Made by a program: the position numbers and the translations under genes. Positions 1 to 10,520 of a stretch of 64,000 bases of DNA are shown here, piece by piece. Below the pieces are notes generated by a model that saw only the letters and a program-made list of their open reading frames with translations, was not told where the DNA came from and did not search any database. The DNA comes from Tremella fuciformis (Eukaryota; Basidiomycota; Tremellomycetes; Tremellales; Tremellaceae), in the NCBI GenBank assembly GCA_032768795.1, contig CP136499.1:1-64000 (forward strand), given 5' to 3'. Each line of letters begins with the position of its first letter. The first letter of the stretch is position 1.

Positions 1-222
1 TAACCCCCTAACCCCCTAACCCCCTAACCCCCTAACCCCCTAACCCCCTAACCCCCTAACCCCCTAACCCCCTAACCCCCTAACCCCCTAACCCCCTAAC
101 CCCCTAACCCCCTAACCCCCTAACCCCCTAACCCCCTAACCCCCTAACCCCCTAACCCCCTAACCCCCTAACCCCCTAACCCCCTAACCCCCTAACCCCC
201 TAACCCCCTAACCCCCTAACCC
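1..222. repeat. Telomere repeat array
   Basis: About 27 uninterrupted copies of TAACCCCC, so the G-strand repeat is TTAGGGGG and the chromosome end lies to the left. This 8-bp form is known from Cryptococcus-type basidiomycetes, which is the main clue to the host. The array ends where the first subtelomeric unit begins with CCGGAAAAAG. Confidence 0.98.
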
Positions 223-1082
223 GGAAAAAGCTACAAGGGTCCCCCCTTGGGCAGTCGAGCTGGGTTACGGGTGGGGTTAGCTCGGCCAGTTTTGCTCCGA
301 TTGGAAAACGAGTGAGAGATTTGGAATCAGCTCGTCAAACTGAGTATAGTACCAACCATTAGACTTGCAGAATAATTTTATCCAGCACCGGAAAAAGCTA
401 CAAGGGTCCCCCCTTGGGCAGTCGAGCTGGGTTACGGGTGGGGATAGCTCGGCCAGTTTTGCTCCGATCGGAAAACGAGTGAGAGATTTGGAATCAGCTC
501 GTCAAACTGAGTATAGTACCAACCATTAGACTTGCAGAATAATTTTATCCAGCACCGGAAAAAGCTACAAGGGTCCCCCCTTGGGCAGACGTACTGGTCT
601 TTCGGAGGGATTAACTCCGCCAGTTTCGCTCCGATCCGGGAATGGGTTAGAGATTCTTAATCAGCTCGTCAAATAGAGTATAGTAGCACCCTTCACATCA
701 CAAAAATAATTTCACTCACAACCAGCAAACTCCAAGGGTCCCCCCTTGGGCCATATGAGCTCCAAGGGTCCCCCCTTGGACCGTTTTACATGAAGTCAGG
801 GATGCATGCGAGAGTCATCCCAGATATATTTGGGACCATATTAGGCTACTTACTTCGACAATCAACTCAATATTCCAATTACTGACCGCGTCACAGCCAA
901 CCAAAGTCAAATACCCAGCCAACTTTGGATGCCCGTAAATCCGTCAGTTTTTACCCGATCGGGAAGATCATTACATTTACGAATAGCTCTTTTGTCGAAC
1001 TTTTTGAATCCAAAAAAAAATTTCAAAAAATCTCGATGCGCGAGAAAGTCCCCCCCCCAGGACCTGCCTGTAACCCCCTAAC
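221..1082. repeat. Subtelomeric 862-bp unit, copy 1
   Basis: First of two direct copies with an offset of exactly 862 bp. It carries five variants of the near-palindromic word CCAAGGGTCCCCCCTTGG. It ends, after a run of A and a run of C, in CCTGTAACCCCCTAACCC, an interstitial telomere-like tail. The short reading frames in it are not supported as genes. Confidence 0.95.
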
Positions 1083-1980
1083 CCGGAAAAAGCTACAAGG
1101 GTCCCCCCTTGGGCAGTCGAGCTGGGTTACGGGTGGGGTTAGCTCGGCCAGTTTTGCTCCGATTGGAAAACGAGTGAGAGATTTGGAATCAGCTCGTCAA
1201 ACTGAGTATAGTACCAACCATTAGACTTGCAGAATAATTTTATCCAGCACCGGAAAAAGCTACAAGGGTCCCCCCTTGGGCAGTCGAGCTGGGTTACGGG
1301 TGGGGATAGCTCGGCCAGTTTTGCTCCGATCGGAAAACGAGTGAGAGATTTGGAATCAGCTCGTCAAACTGAGTATAGTACCAACCATTAGACTTGCAGA
1401 ATAATTTTATCCAGCACCGGAAAAAGCTACAAGGGTCCCCCCTTGGGCAGACGTACTGGTCTTTCGGAGGGATTAACTCCGCCAGTTTCGCTCCGATCCG
1501 GGAATGGGTTAGAGATTCTTAATCAGCTCGTCAAATAGAGTATAGTAGCACCCTTCACATCACAAAAATAATTTCACTCACAACCAGCAAACTCCAAGGG
1601 TCCCCCCTTGGGCCATATGAGCTCCAAGGGTCCCCCCTTGGACCGTTTTACATGAAGTCAGGGATGCATGCGAGAGTCATCCCAGATATATTTGGGACCA
1701 TATTAGGCTACTTACTTCGACAATCAACTCAATATTCCAATTACTGACCGCGTCACAGCCAACCAAAGTCAAATACCCAGCCAACTTTGGATGCCCGTAA
1801 ATCCGTCAGTTTTTACCCGATCGGGAAGATCATTACATTTACGAATAGCTCTTTTGTCGAACTTTTTGAATCCAAAAAAAAATTTCAAAAAATCTCGATG
1901 CGCGAGAAAGTCCCCCCCCCAGGACCTGCCTGTAACCCCCTAACCCCCTAACCCAGGACCTGCCTGTAACCCCCTAACCC
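1083..1980. repeat. Subtelomeric 862-bp unit, copy 2, with extra tail
   Basis: Near-identical to the preceding unit. After its telomere-like tail (to about 1953) the last 27 bp of the unit are repeated once more, so the tail GGACCTGCCTGTAACCCC occurs twice in a row. This suggests short terminal additions or slippage at telomere-like sequence. Confidence 0.9.
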
Positions 1981-2579
1981 TCATGCGCCCTGGTGGTCCT
2001 AAGCGGTGACTCAAGCGCCCTGATGGCCCTAAGCGCTGGCTATGAATGCTGTCGGGGAATGAGACCTCCAGTGAGGAATGAAGGAGCAGTGTTGGCTGGG
2101 AGATGGGGCGCTCTACGACAGGGAGACGGGGATATGGCAGTGACCAAGGCAAGATGGAGCAAGCCGAAGGGGACAAGACGTGCTATGCGGCTTCATTCAG
2201 CCAAGGAGGCCAATGCAAGGGGACATTGACGGGAGGACATGGTGGATAAGGTGGCTACCGTGGAGCAGGAGGGCGCTTGTGGATCACGTGGAGCTGGAGG
2301 GAACTCGTGGGTACCGTGGACCCAGAGGACGCTCGTGGATAAGCTGCCTTTTGGACCTCTACTTTTCCACGAATCCATCTATCTCACTCACGCTGACGGC
2401 TGCAGCAGATCTGACTGCACAGGGCAAAAGAGCAGCGTCTCTTCTCTCAGAATCCAAAGAGACAGACCCCACTATCACAAAATCGGACCCCACTATTGCA
2501 TCTCAAAGACAGGGGGGGCCCACTATCGTGGGTTTTAGGTGATAGTGGGGGGGCCCACTATCCGCAGAATACTGTTAGG
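1981..2579. repeat. Subtelomeric module ending in ACTGTTAGG
   Basis: No convincing gene. Its left part (GCGCCCTGGTGGTCCTAAGC) is related to the start of the 8650-8790 region. Its right part (2465-2565) repeats CCCACTATC and its complement, and it ends in CGCAGAATACTGTTAGG, a terminal motif shared with other modules here. Confidence 0.6.
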
Positions 2580-2639
2580 ACGCGGCCGTGGACATTGCAG
2601 ATCTCGTGGATAGAGGTCGGCCTCGTGGGCAAAGGTGGA

Positions 2640-2926
2640 TCCCGTGGACAAGGGGCCCAAGTACTCCCACGAGCTCGTGGAAATAGCCAAGTACTCCAAG
2701 AGTACTCCCACGAGGAGGGCCCAAGTACTCCCACGACGTCGTGGAAAGGGCCAAGTACTCCCACGAGTTCGTGGAGGGGGGTCCAAGTACTCCCACGAGT
2801 TCGTGGAGGGGGGTCCAAGTACTCCCACGAGTTCGTGGAGGGGGTCCAAGTACTCCCACGAATTTGAAGGGGGGGTCCAAGTACTGAGTACTTGGGGGGG
2901 TCCACGTACTGCAGAATATTGTTAGG
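2640..2926. repeat. CCAAGTACT / CGTGGA repeat module
   Basis: Irregular tandem repeat of about 30-35 bp built from CCAAGTACTCCCACGA and TTCGTGGAGG. It ends in TGCAGAATATTGTTAGG. The last 53 bp (2874-2926) recur almost exactly at 8545-8597. Confidence 0.85.
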
Positions 2927-2982
2927 CCTCCCCCCAGTACAATGACGAGACCCCGGTTCCAGAATTCGGTAGCCCCCAGTAA

Positions 2983-3046
2983 AATGACGAAACCCCCGGT
3001 CGGATCATGTACCCGGCCCCCCGGTCCAGGATTTCATACTGTTAGG
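2983..3046. repeat. Terminal module with CATACTGTTAG end
   Basis: About 60 bp starting at GACGAAACCCCCGGTCGG and ending in TTTCATACTGTTAGG. The same block occurs at 32368-32429 in the same orientation and at 18799-18860 inverted, so it behaves like a shared element terminus. Confidence 0.75.
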
Positions 3047-3049
3047 AGT

Positions 3050-3320
3050 GGCAAAAGGTATCAAGATTGCTAGAGTGTCCAAGATAAGATAGTGGTGGCA
3101 AATGATGTCATGATTCCCGGTGAGAATGAGATAAGATAGAGGTGGCAAAAGATAAGATAGGGGTGGCAAATGCTGTGGAGGTCTTGAAGTGGACTTGTGA
3201 AGTGGAGGCAACAAGAGACGGCAAAGTGCCACACTTATAACTCCTATAACTCCGAGCGGAGGTGCCACATTCTATAATCCCTCATAACTCCGATGAAAGA
3301 CCATCACTCAGATATATAAA
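3050..3320 (+). promoter_or_regulatory. Repeat-rich upstream region and TATA box of the 3403 gene
   Basis: GGTGGCAAA occurs several times between 3050 and 3180. GTGCCACA followed by CTATAA words occurs at 3220-3290, and the same words form a tandem array downstream at 4085-4220. GATATATAAA (3311-3320) lies about 85 bp before the ATG and is a good TATA box, followed by a CT-rich leader. A promoter role is inferred from position. Confidence 0.5.
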
Positions 3321-3402
3321 CCCATCTCCCTTCCTTTTTGATCTCTCTTCCATACTTCTTCTTTTCCTCATCCACCTTCAACACTCTTCAACACTCACCA
3401 AC

Positions 3403-3909
3403 ATGACAACCTACTCTGGCACTCTCACCATCACCTTCCAAGGCCAGGTAATCACCACCCCAGCAACCTTTGTGCTCAACAATCAACCAGACCCACCCTC
3501 TACTCCAGCAACCTTTTTGCTCAACAATCAACCAGACCCACCTTCTACTCCAGCAACTTCAACTCCAGCAGCTCAGCCTTCACCAGCTCCCTCAGCTACA
3601 CCTTTGAGGGAGGTCACTGTCAGAGAGAGGATCCAGCAGATCATTGACATGGACAAGAAGAAGAAGAAGGAGAAGGAGAAGGAGAGGAAGAAGAGGGAGA
3701 AGCAGAGGAAGCAGAAGAGGAAGGAGGAGCAGGGGAGCTTTGGGTTCCCCTGGGGCAAGAAGGTAGGAGAGATGACAGAGGAGGAGAAGGAGGCCTTCAG
3801 GAAGTACAACAGAGAGAGGAAGATGAAGATCAGGAATGACAAGGATGAGAAGCTCAACAGGAATGCAAGGACCAGGGGACTGGGGAGGAAGAACTTGGGC
3901 ACAGCCTAA
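3403..3909 (+). CDS. Short Pro/Ala-rich and Lys-rich protein of unknown function (168 aa)
   Basis: Not recognised. The start at 3403 is chosen because it is the first ATG after the TATA box and CT-rich leader; the longer frame upstream has no ATG support. Residues 1-30 are Thr/Val rich. A near-exact repeat containing TPATFVLNNQPDPPSTP follows, then a Pro/Ala linker, then a strongly basic region (runs of Lys/Glu/Arg) likely to form a charged helix. The C-terminus is basic as well, so a nucleic-acid-binding or nucleolar role is possible but not shown. It shares its genomic setting (array, TATA box, short basic-tailed protein) with the 19361 gene, but I see no clear sequence homology between them. 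Confidence 0.55.
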   Translation: MTTYSGTLTITFQGQVITTPATFVLNNQPDPPSTPATFLLNNQPDPPSTPATSTPAAQPSPAPSATPLREVTVRERIQQIIDMDKKKKKEKEKERKKREKQRKQKRKEEQGSFGFPWGKKVGEMTEEEKEAFRKYNRERKMKIRNDKDEKLNRNARTRGLGRKNLGTA

Positions 3910-4084
3910 GTACTACATAGAGACTGGACAAGAGGTTTCCCAGGTTTCACCTCCCAGTTGTTTGTAGTTTTGAGAGTGGCCTGGACACCACCTCCTATGC
4001 ATTTCAACATGCATTGACCATAAAAGACCTTCAATGAAAGAGAAGAGTGGACTTAGAGAATGGAAGAGTGTGAGAAGGATTGAA

Positions 4085-4240
4085 GGTGCCACACTCTATA
4101 ATGCCTTGAAACTTCGGTGTCTCAAGTGCCACACTCTATAATGCCTTGAAACTCCGGTGTCTAGAGTGCCACACTCTATAATGCCTTGAAACTCCAGAGC
4201 TCAGACTGCCACACTGCGATACCTCCAGACGGAACCCATA
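4085..4240. repeat. Tandem repeat of about 54 bp (GTGCCACACTCTATAATGCC)
   Basis: Three adjacent copies of GTGCCACACTCTATAATGCC followed by TTGAAACT(T/C)C, plus a degenerate fourth. The same CCACA and TATAA words stand in the promoter region of the preceding gene (3220-3290), so array and promoter share vocabulary. Confidence 0.9.
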
Positions 4241-4294
4241 TCTCCTATCTTATCACTCCAGCGCCTTTATCTTATCCGCTATGCCATCAAATGA

Positions 4295-4560
4295 CTCGGT
4301 GGCCGCTAGGCCGCCCACATATATTGGCTGTAGTGAGTGGCCGTCAGGCTGCTCACATAAAACCGCTTGACTGGGTGGCCGTTAGGCCACACATTTACAG
4401 CTTGCCAACCACGGAGTGAGTGGCCGCTAGGCCGCTCTATGCATTGTCCGTAGTGGGTGGCCGCCAGGCCTCTCGAACGATACGGCTTAGTAGGTGGGTG
4501 GCCGTCAGGCCACACAGTTAGAGCTTGCCTCAATGCACAAAATAGGTCGCTGTTAGGCCA
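4295..4560. repeat. GTGGCCG(C/T)(C/T)AGGCC word array
   Basis: Seven or so copies of GTGGCCGCTAGGCC or close variants, spaced 40-60 bp apart with unlike sequence between them. The word is an imperfect palindrome (GGCC...GGCC). No gene is supported here. Confidence 0.8.
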
Positions 4561-4607
4561 CATCTTACTACCATACTCTATGTTCACAATGGTATACAGT
4601 CATTCAC

Positions 4608-4640
4608 GGGCGCAAGCGCCCGTTCGGCGCGGTGCGCCGC
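4608..4640 (+). other. Two adjacent perfect hairpins
   Basis: GGGCGCAAGCGCCC (4608-4621) and CGGCGCGGTGCGCCG (4625-4639) each form a 6-bp GC stem with a 2-3 nt loop. They lie about 175 bp before a CCATATAACCC unit end, so they may be structured elements of a 3' untranslated region. That role is inference. Confidence 0.6.
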
Positions 4641-4801
4641 GGGTATCGCTCCGACTATCGTTCCGAAAAAAGTTTCTTCATTGCAAAAGCTCAATCTATA
4701 TGACTATGTAGACCAAATCAAAAAGTGGCTATCTCGCTCAATTTTGAAGATACAGGAAATCGCTCCCCCGTATCTATTGCCCATTCTGGGGCCCGGTTTT
4801 G

Positions 4802-4816
4802 CCCCCCATATAACCC
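4802..4816 (+). other. Telomere-like unit end (CCCCCCATATAACCC)
   Basis: One of five unit ends in the window that finish in C-run, TATA, ACCC (the others end at 8537, 23303, 23511 and 25272). All are in the same orientation, with the end facing away from the telomere. Confidence 0.6.
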
Positions 4817-5214
4817 AAATAGTCCACCCCCCCCTCCATCCCCCCCCTCATGCATGCGAGGGCCACGATTCTGCAATAATATTACGGTAAATGTCAACGG
4901 TTTTAGAGTTAGCAGATTGCGTATGAAACTGCCACAAGTAATTCACCAGTAATTTAAATGATATGGCCCATCGGATGAGACGGAATTCTGAAAACCTCAT
5001 TCTTGTTTTTGCTGATTTGCTCAAGCGTTTACATATAACAATGCAAGTAAAGACAAGATTCTGAGAGCTCTCAGTCTGCTCTATCTAATGGTACAATCAG
5101 ATTTCATGCATGATCAGTTCAAGGTTTTGTCCACCTGTATGCCCGGTGCCCGTACTCCACTGTACCGCGTGTGCAATGCGCAAGTAAGGAGGGTGAGTCT
5201 GGATATGTAGCTGG

Positions 5215-5540
5215 ACACAGAGGAATGGGACATGATGGAATGGGAAATCTCTATGAAGATGGGACATGTGCAGCGGGACATACCCGACGGGACACGGATG
5301 TGGGACACGGACATGGGACACGGGACGTGGGACGTTGGGGCATCGAGACATTGGGACATTTGAGATGGGACATCAAGACATTGGGACATTTGAGATGGGA
5401 CACAGGTCATTGGGACACTGGGACATTTGAGATGGGACATGGGACAAGGCCACGGGACACGGGACATTGGGACACGGGACACGGGACATTGGGATGCGGG
5501 ACATTGGGACATTGGGACATGGGATATGGGACATAGGACT
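5215..5540. repeat. GGGACA word array upstream of OTU gene A
   Basis: Dense irregular array of GGGACATTGGGACAC and GGGACATTTGAGAT units with no fixed period; the constant part is GGGAC. The same word, on both strands, then fills the gene that begins at 5716. Apparent long frames across the array are by-products of the repetition. Confidence 0.9.
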
Positions 5541-5715
5541 TAGAGGTTTCATCCTCACTCAAGTCCAGCCATGGGACCAGTCTTAACAGACTTGTGGGAC
5601 TTTTCAAAATACACATCAGAATTCTCTCAGACTCAGAGGCAAAAAGTACTTAAGCAACAGACTTTTGGAAGAGTCCCCCCCTTCTTCTTCAATTGCCTCT
5701 CTACCTTTTTTCACC

Positions 5716-8245
5716 ATGGCTCCAGTCAAATCCAGTCATGTCCCAGCAGTGGGACAGCTCAGACAATCAAAGAGACTACTGGGACACCCACCTTCAGTGT
5801 CACCTTTTCCTTCACAGGTGAGTCTCTCACAGCTTTACTGACTTGACTGACCTTCAAGACTCCTGAGTCTGTCCCAGTCCCAGTGGGACAGGTGGGACAA
5901 GTGGGACACTCTCTGCCACCAGCTGAACATGCTGAGGCTGTTGAGGAGGTGAGCTCTCATGACTTGTTCTCCACACAGAGCTGACAGATGCAGCAGCCAG
6001 TGCAGGTGTCCCAGCCAGACTTCATGTCCCAGCTGTGGTCAATGTCCCATGTCCCACTGGAAGAGTATGGGACACCTCTGGACAACATCATTCAGAGTCC
6101 ATCTGATGTGGACAAGTGGGAAATCTGCATGACTCCAGCTTACTATGGCAGGCAGTTCAACTCCTCTCTGGCACTTGTCAAGTTGTCCAGTCACAGTCCT
6201 GGGACACTGTCCCACTGGGACAATGGGTCAAACAGGGACATCTTCAAGGACTGGCTTCTACTTGCAGAGGCCACTCATCAGATCTGGGTGGACCCAATCT
6301 ACAAGGATGGCTTCTACAGGGAGCTCAAGGTATGGAGGACTGTCTCACCTGCAGATGTCCCATGGGTCTCAACCTATGGTGCTCCCAATGTCCCAGTGGC
6401 TCTCTTCATCCACTGCCTGGAGAGCTGCAAATGTCCCACACTGCTGGTCAAGTCATATGGTCAGAAACTTCCTTTCAACTTCCTTGGGACTGAACCTGCA
6501 CAGCTGTCCCACCCAATGTCCCACTACAACATGTGGGACATAGGTGTCACCTTCAAATCACCCTACATCTTCCTCTTCACTCCAACTCTGGGAAGATCCA
6601 AGCTGGCTACCATCTATCCCATGCTTGTCCCACTCTCCAAGGATCATGGCTCACTGCACCTAGATGTCCCATTCAATGGGACAACCTGGAAGGTCAAGAT
6701 CTATCCCAGACTTGTCCATGTGATCAAGTCTTACAACAGCAGACTTCAAGGGGACATTCTCAGAACCATGGCTGGGGTGAGAAAGAGAGTGGAAGCCTGT
6801 GACAAAATCATCAAGAGACTGGGACTTGTCCCAGACTGGGACATGGGTGGCTTCAGAGTGGAAGTCACTGTCCAAGCTACCTCTCTAGCTGCTGCCAGGA
6901 GAACTGTAAGAGAACTTCCTTTCTTCTACATTGACTTTTGGCAGGATCCACTGGGACATGGGGGACGGGCTGGGACAGAGTCATGTCAAGTCACCTTCAA
7001 AGTCACCACCAAAGATGCTCTACTGGCTAATGCACAGTGGATGTCCCACAAGGCCTGGGACTCTGGCCTCTTGGTGGGTGGGGCCTTGACTCAACCAACC
7101 AGCAGACAGAAGCAAGTGGTGGCAGATGTCCTGGCCTCACTTGGCTGGAATGCTGGGAAGAAGGCTCCAACCAAGTCCCACAGTCCCACTGCCTGGTGGA
7201 TGACTGGGACTGGGACAGACACTGGGACATATGACTTGGGTGGGACAGTTATGAACTTCAACTCCATACTGTCCCATCTCAAGAAGTCCTACAGTGGTCC
7301 CAGTGGACTCAAGACTCTCATCAAGATACTCAGAGACAAGAGCAGTCTTGGCTATGTCCCATGCCAGAGGGACAGGTCCCACAGGTATCATGCCAGTGGG
7401 ACAAAGCCAGTCAGGTTCAGATGTGCAAACAAGGTCTGTGGTCATTCTATGCAGGAGGCTGCTGCTTGGCAGTGGTTTGCAAAGTTGGTGGATGAGGGAC
7501 ATGTCCCATTGGAGGCTGTGGGACTCAACCCACTGGGAGGTGCAAGGGACAATGGGACAAGGGACAGTGGGACAGGAGGGAATGGGACAAGGGTGAATGG
7601 GACTTTGGAGATTGGGGCACAGACAGCTGTAGCTGTGAAGACAGTGAGTTGAACTTTGACTTGAGCTCCACTGACAACAGGCTCCTACCACCACTGGGAC
7701 ACCACCCTCACTCATGTCCCATCCAGGACTGGGACTGGTATGTCCCACTGAGACAGAGCCCTCACTGACTGCAGGCACCTCTCAACACAATCACCAGTCT
7801 CTCCAGAACACAAGTCAAAAGAGTCCCATTTGTCCCATCACTCTACCACACCACTGGGACAAAGGCAGATGGCAGCTGCATGTTCAGAGCTTTTGCACAA
7901 GGTATGAGGATGAGGCAGTCCCACCAGGAAGTGAGGCAGACAGCTGTGTCCCACATCAGAGCCAACTGGGACAGGTATGTCCCATTCATCCTTGGGGGGC
8001 AGGATGAGTGGGACCTCTACCTGCACAACATGGCACTGTCTCACACCTGGGGGGATCATCTCACTCTTCAGGCCTTGTGTGAAGCCTATCATGCTCATGT
8101 CATGGTCTTGAAGGTGTCCAGGTCAGGGGACACTGGGACATGGATGGAGCTAGGGGACAGGGACATGCCTGGGACAGCCTTCTGGCTGTGGCTCAAAGAC
8201 AACCACTATGAGAACTTAGTCACCAACACACAGATTATAGGATAG
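5716..8245 (+). CDS. OTU-domain cysteine protease-like protein A (788 aa, five exons)
   Basis: My exon model is 5716-5817, 5868-5948, 5988-7643, 7681-7737 and 7775-8245. All introns are GT-AG, 37-50 nt long, and the sum is an exact multiple of three, so the gene looks intact. The acceptor before 5868 could instead be at 5858. Residues about 18-30 hold the SKRL...PSVSP motif also seen in paralogue B. Residues about 85-300 are an unrecognised domain shared with B. Residues about 330-540 are a region shared with C, with a Cys-rich segment (C-x-R near 520, then CANKVCGH). Residues about 660-788 match an OTU fold: ADGSC nucleophile motif (Cys about 667), WGD segment, and NHYENL with the likely catalytic His about 776. 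OTU domains cleave ubiquitin-type linkages and also occur in transposons; the substrate here is unknown. The coding sequence is saturated with GGGAC/GTCCC, about fifty by hand count in the third exon alone. Confidence 0.75.
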
Positions 8246-8294
8246 ATAGTCAAGTCCCAGTCAATGGGACAATGTCCCACAGCAATGAAAAAAA

Positions 8295-8306
8295 TTCTCT
8301 AAGTTG
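8295..8306 (+). promoter_or_regulatory. Conserved post-stop motif TTCTCTAAGTTG
   Basis: Located 50 bp after the OTU-A stop codon. Near-identical copies follow OTU-C (24768-24779) and stand in an isolated 3' fragment (23070-23081), although the surrounding sequence differs. It is probably a conserved 3'-end signal of the family, for instance in RNA processing. Confidence 0.5.
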
Positions 8307-8493
8307 TTTGAGTGTGTCAATGTCCCGCTCCCACTGGGACATTTGCTGGGGGTAATGGGACATGATTGATGTAGAGTGGATGCACTGTTTGGGGGATTGC
8401 TCCGCAAATACTGCACCCCCACAGGATCCGAAAGAAGATCTGAACTTGGCTCAATCAGAGCTATTGAATGGTATAGCTCATGCCTCTCTGGGT

Positions 8494-8537
8494 GCAGTAG
8501 GTCAAAATCCCCCGCCCCCCGAAACCCCATATAACCC
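8494..8537 (+). other. 3' end of OTU unit A, telomere-like
   Basis: GGGTGCAGTAGGTCAAAA, then C-rich sequence, then CCATATAACCC. The same order (GGGTGCAGCGGATCAAAA, C-rich, CCTATAACCC) ends at 23303, which marks this as the conserved 3' end of the unit. Confidence 0.6.
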
Positions 8538-8544
8538 CAGGAGG

Positions 8545-8597
8545 GGTCCAAGTACTGAGTACTTGGGGGGGTCCAAGTACTGCAGAATATTGTTAGG
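8545..8597. repeat. Direct repeat of 2874-2926 (53 bp)
   Basis: GGTCCAAGTACTGAGTACTT and the following TGCAGAATATTGTTAGG repeat the right end of the CCAAGTACT module with about one mismatch, so the 2.9-8.6 kb block is flanked by direct repeats. Confidence 0.85.
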
Positions 8598-8790
8598 GGA
8601 GGGAGTTGCTTGCGTTTCCTCCTGCCCCTAACCTGCCTAAACCCCTAACCTCCCTAAGGTCGGACCAGTGACTCATGCGCCCTGGTGGTCCTAAGCGCTA
8701 GCCATGATTGCTCTCCGGTATTGAGAGCTCCGATGGAGAATGGAGGAGCCAAGACGGCTTGGGGATTGAGAGCTCTTGCCCGGGGAGACA

Positions 8791-9372
8791 AGGACAAGGC
8801 GGTGAGAAGGGCAAGAGGCGGTAGGGGACACGGGGTGTTACACGACTTGATATAACCAAGGAGGCCAGAGCGAGGCGACAGCGAGGCGATGACTTGATGC
8901 GAGAACGACGGTGAGGCGAGGACATGAGGCGAAGACGTGATGCGAGATCGTGATGCGAGAACGACAACGAGGCGATGGTACGGTACGAGAACGAGAAGGA
9001 GGCAAGGACGTGATGCGAAAACAAGAACCGGGCCCGGGGAGACGGCAGTCGTGGAGCAAGAGGAGCCTGTGGACGCAGGGAGGGGGAGCCTGGCCTCTCA
9101 ATACCCCTCCCGTCCCCTTCACGCAGCCATCAACCACCCATCAAGGCCCGGTCAAGGCGAGAGAGTGGGTCGAGGGTACCCCCAGTCGAGGGTCGAATCG
9201 CCTGACCCCCAGTCGAGGGCGAAACTCTGAGTCGAGGGGGCCCAGTCGAGGCGACAGCCGGGCGAGAGGGGCGGGTCGAGGGCTACGAGAGAGGGGCGTA
9301 CCCCCCAGTCAAGAGGCGAAACCCCCAGTCGAGACTTCGACCCGGCCCCCCCAGTCGAACCTTTATACTGTT
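8791..9372. repeat. 582-bp tandem duplication, copy 1 (CGAGG-rich)
   Basis: Identical in length and nearly in sequence to 9373-9954. Left half: GATGCGAGAACGACG-type words. Right half: CAGTCGAGGG-type words. It ends in CCTTTATACTGTTAGG. The translated frames duplicate as well but look non-coding (low-complexity Arg/Pro/Ser). Confidence 0.95.
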
Positions 9373-9954
9373 AGGACAAGGCGGTGAGAAGGGCAAGAGG
9401 CGGTAGGGGACACGGGGTGTTACACGACTTGATATAACCAAGGAGGCCAGAGCGAGGCGACAGCGAGGCGATGACTTGATGCGAGAACGACGGTGAGGCG
9501 AGGACATGAGGCGAAGACGTGATGCGAGATCGTGATGCGAGAACGACAACGAGGCGATGGTACGGTACGAGAACGAGAAGGAGGCAAGGACGTGATGCGA
9601 AAACAAGAACCGGGCCCGGGGAGACGGCAGTCGTGGAGCAAGAGGAGCCTGTGGACGCAGGGAGGGGGAGCCTGGCCTCTCAATACCCCTCCCGTCCCCT
9701 TCACGCAGCCATCAACCACCCATCAAGGCCCGGTCAAGGCGAGAGAGTGGGTCGAGGGTACCCCCAGTCGAGGGTCGAATCGCCTGACCCCCAGTCGAGG
9801 GCGAAACTCTGAGTCGAGGGGGCCCAGTCGAGGCGACAGCCGGGCGAGAGGGGCGGGTCGAGGGCTACGAGAGAGGGGCGTACCCCCCAGTCAAGAGGCG
9901 AAACCCCCAGTCGAGACTTCGACCCGGCCCCCCCAGTCGAACCTTTATACTGTT
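9373..9954. repeat. 582-bp tandem duplication, copy 2
   Basis: Second copy, again ending in TTTATACTGTTAGG. The right half (GGTCGAGGGTACCCCC onward) occurs once more at 32430-32658. Confidence 0.95.
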
Positions 9955-9957
9955 AGG

Positions 9958-10520
9958 CCATTAGAGTTGCAGAATAAATTTATCCAGCACCGGAAAAAGC
10001 TGCAAGGGTCCCCCCTTGGGCAGACGTACTGGACTTTCGGAGGGATTAACTCCGCCAGTTTCGCTCTGATCCGGGAATGGGTTAGAGATTCAGAATCAGC
10101 TCGTCAAATAGAGTATAGTAGCAACCTTCACATAACCAAAATAATTTCAGTCACAACCAGCAAACTACAAGGGTCCCCCCTTGGGCCATATGAGCTCCAA
10201 GGGTCCCCCCTTGGACCGTTTTACGTGAAGTCAGGGATGCATGTGAGAGTCAACCCACATATATTTGAGACCATATTAGGGTACTTACTTCGACAATCAA
10301 CTCAATATTCCGATTACTGACCATGTCACAGCCAACCAAAGTCAAATACCCAGCCACCTTCGGATGCCCGTAAATCCGTCAGTTTTTACCCGATTGGGAA
10401 GGTCATTACATTTACAAAAAGCTTTTTTGTTGAACTTTTTGAATCCGAAAAGAAATTCTCGAAAATCTCGATGCGCAAGAAAGTCCCCCCCCCCCAAACC
10501 TCCCTGTAACCCCCTAACCC
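9958..10520. repeat. Degenerate 862-type subtelomeric unit, 5'-truncated
   Basis: Corresponds to the last two thirds of the 862-bp unit and starts near its TTGCAGAATAA. It ends in CCTGTAACCCCCTAACCCC. Several substitutions mark it as older than the terminal copies. Confidence 0.9.

Noticed and set aside
925..1224. Small proteins in the 862-bp subtelomeric units and in the 582-bp repeats
   Set aside because: These frames start at TTG or GTG, recur with the DNA repeat and have low-complexity composition. The repeats are a sufficient explanation.
4600..4700. tRNA or other small RNA gene at the hairpin pair
   Set aside because: No cloverleaf, A/B box or CCA context. I found no credible tRNA anywhere in the window, but a covariance search would be decisive.
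5215..5540. CRISPR-like array
   Set aside because: The repeated words are 5-15 bp with no constant repeat-spacer structure, and the host is a fungus. The same holds for the arrays at 20875, 22820 and 48150.
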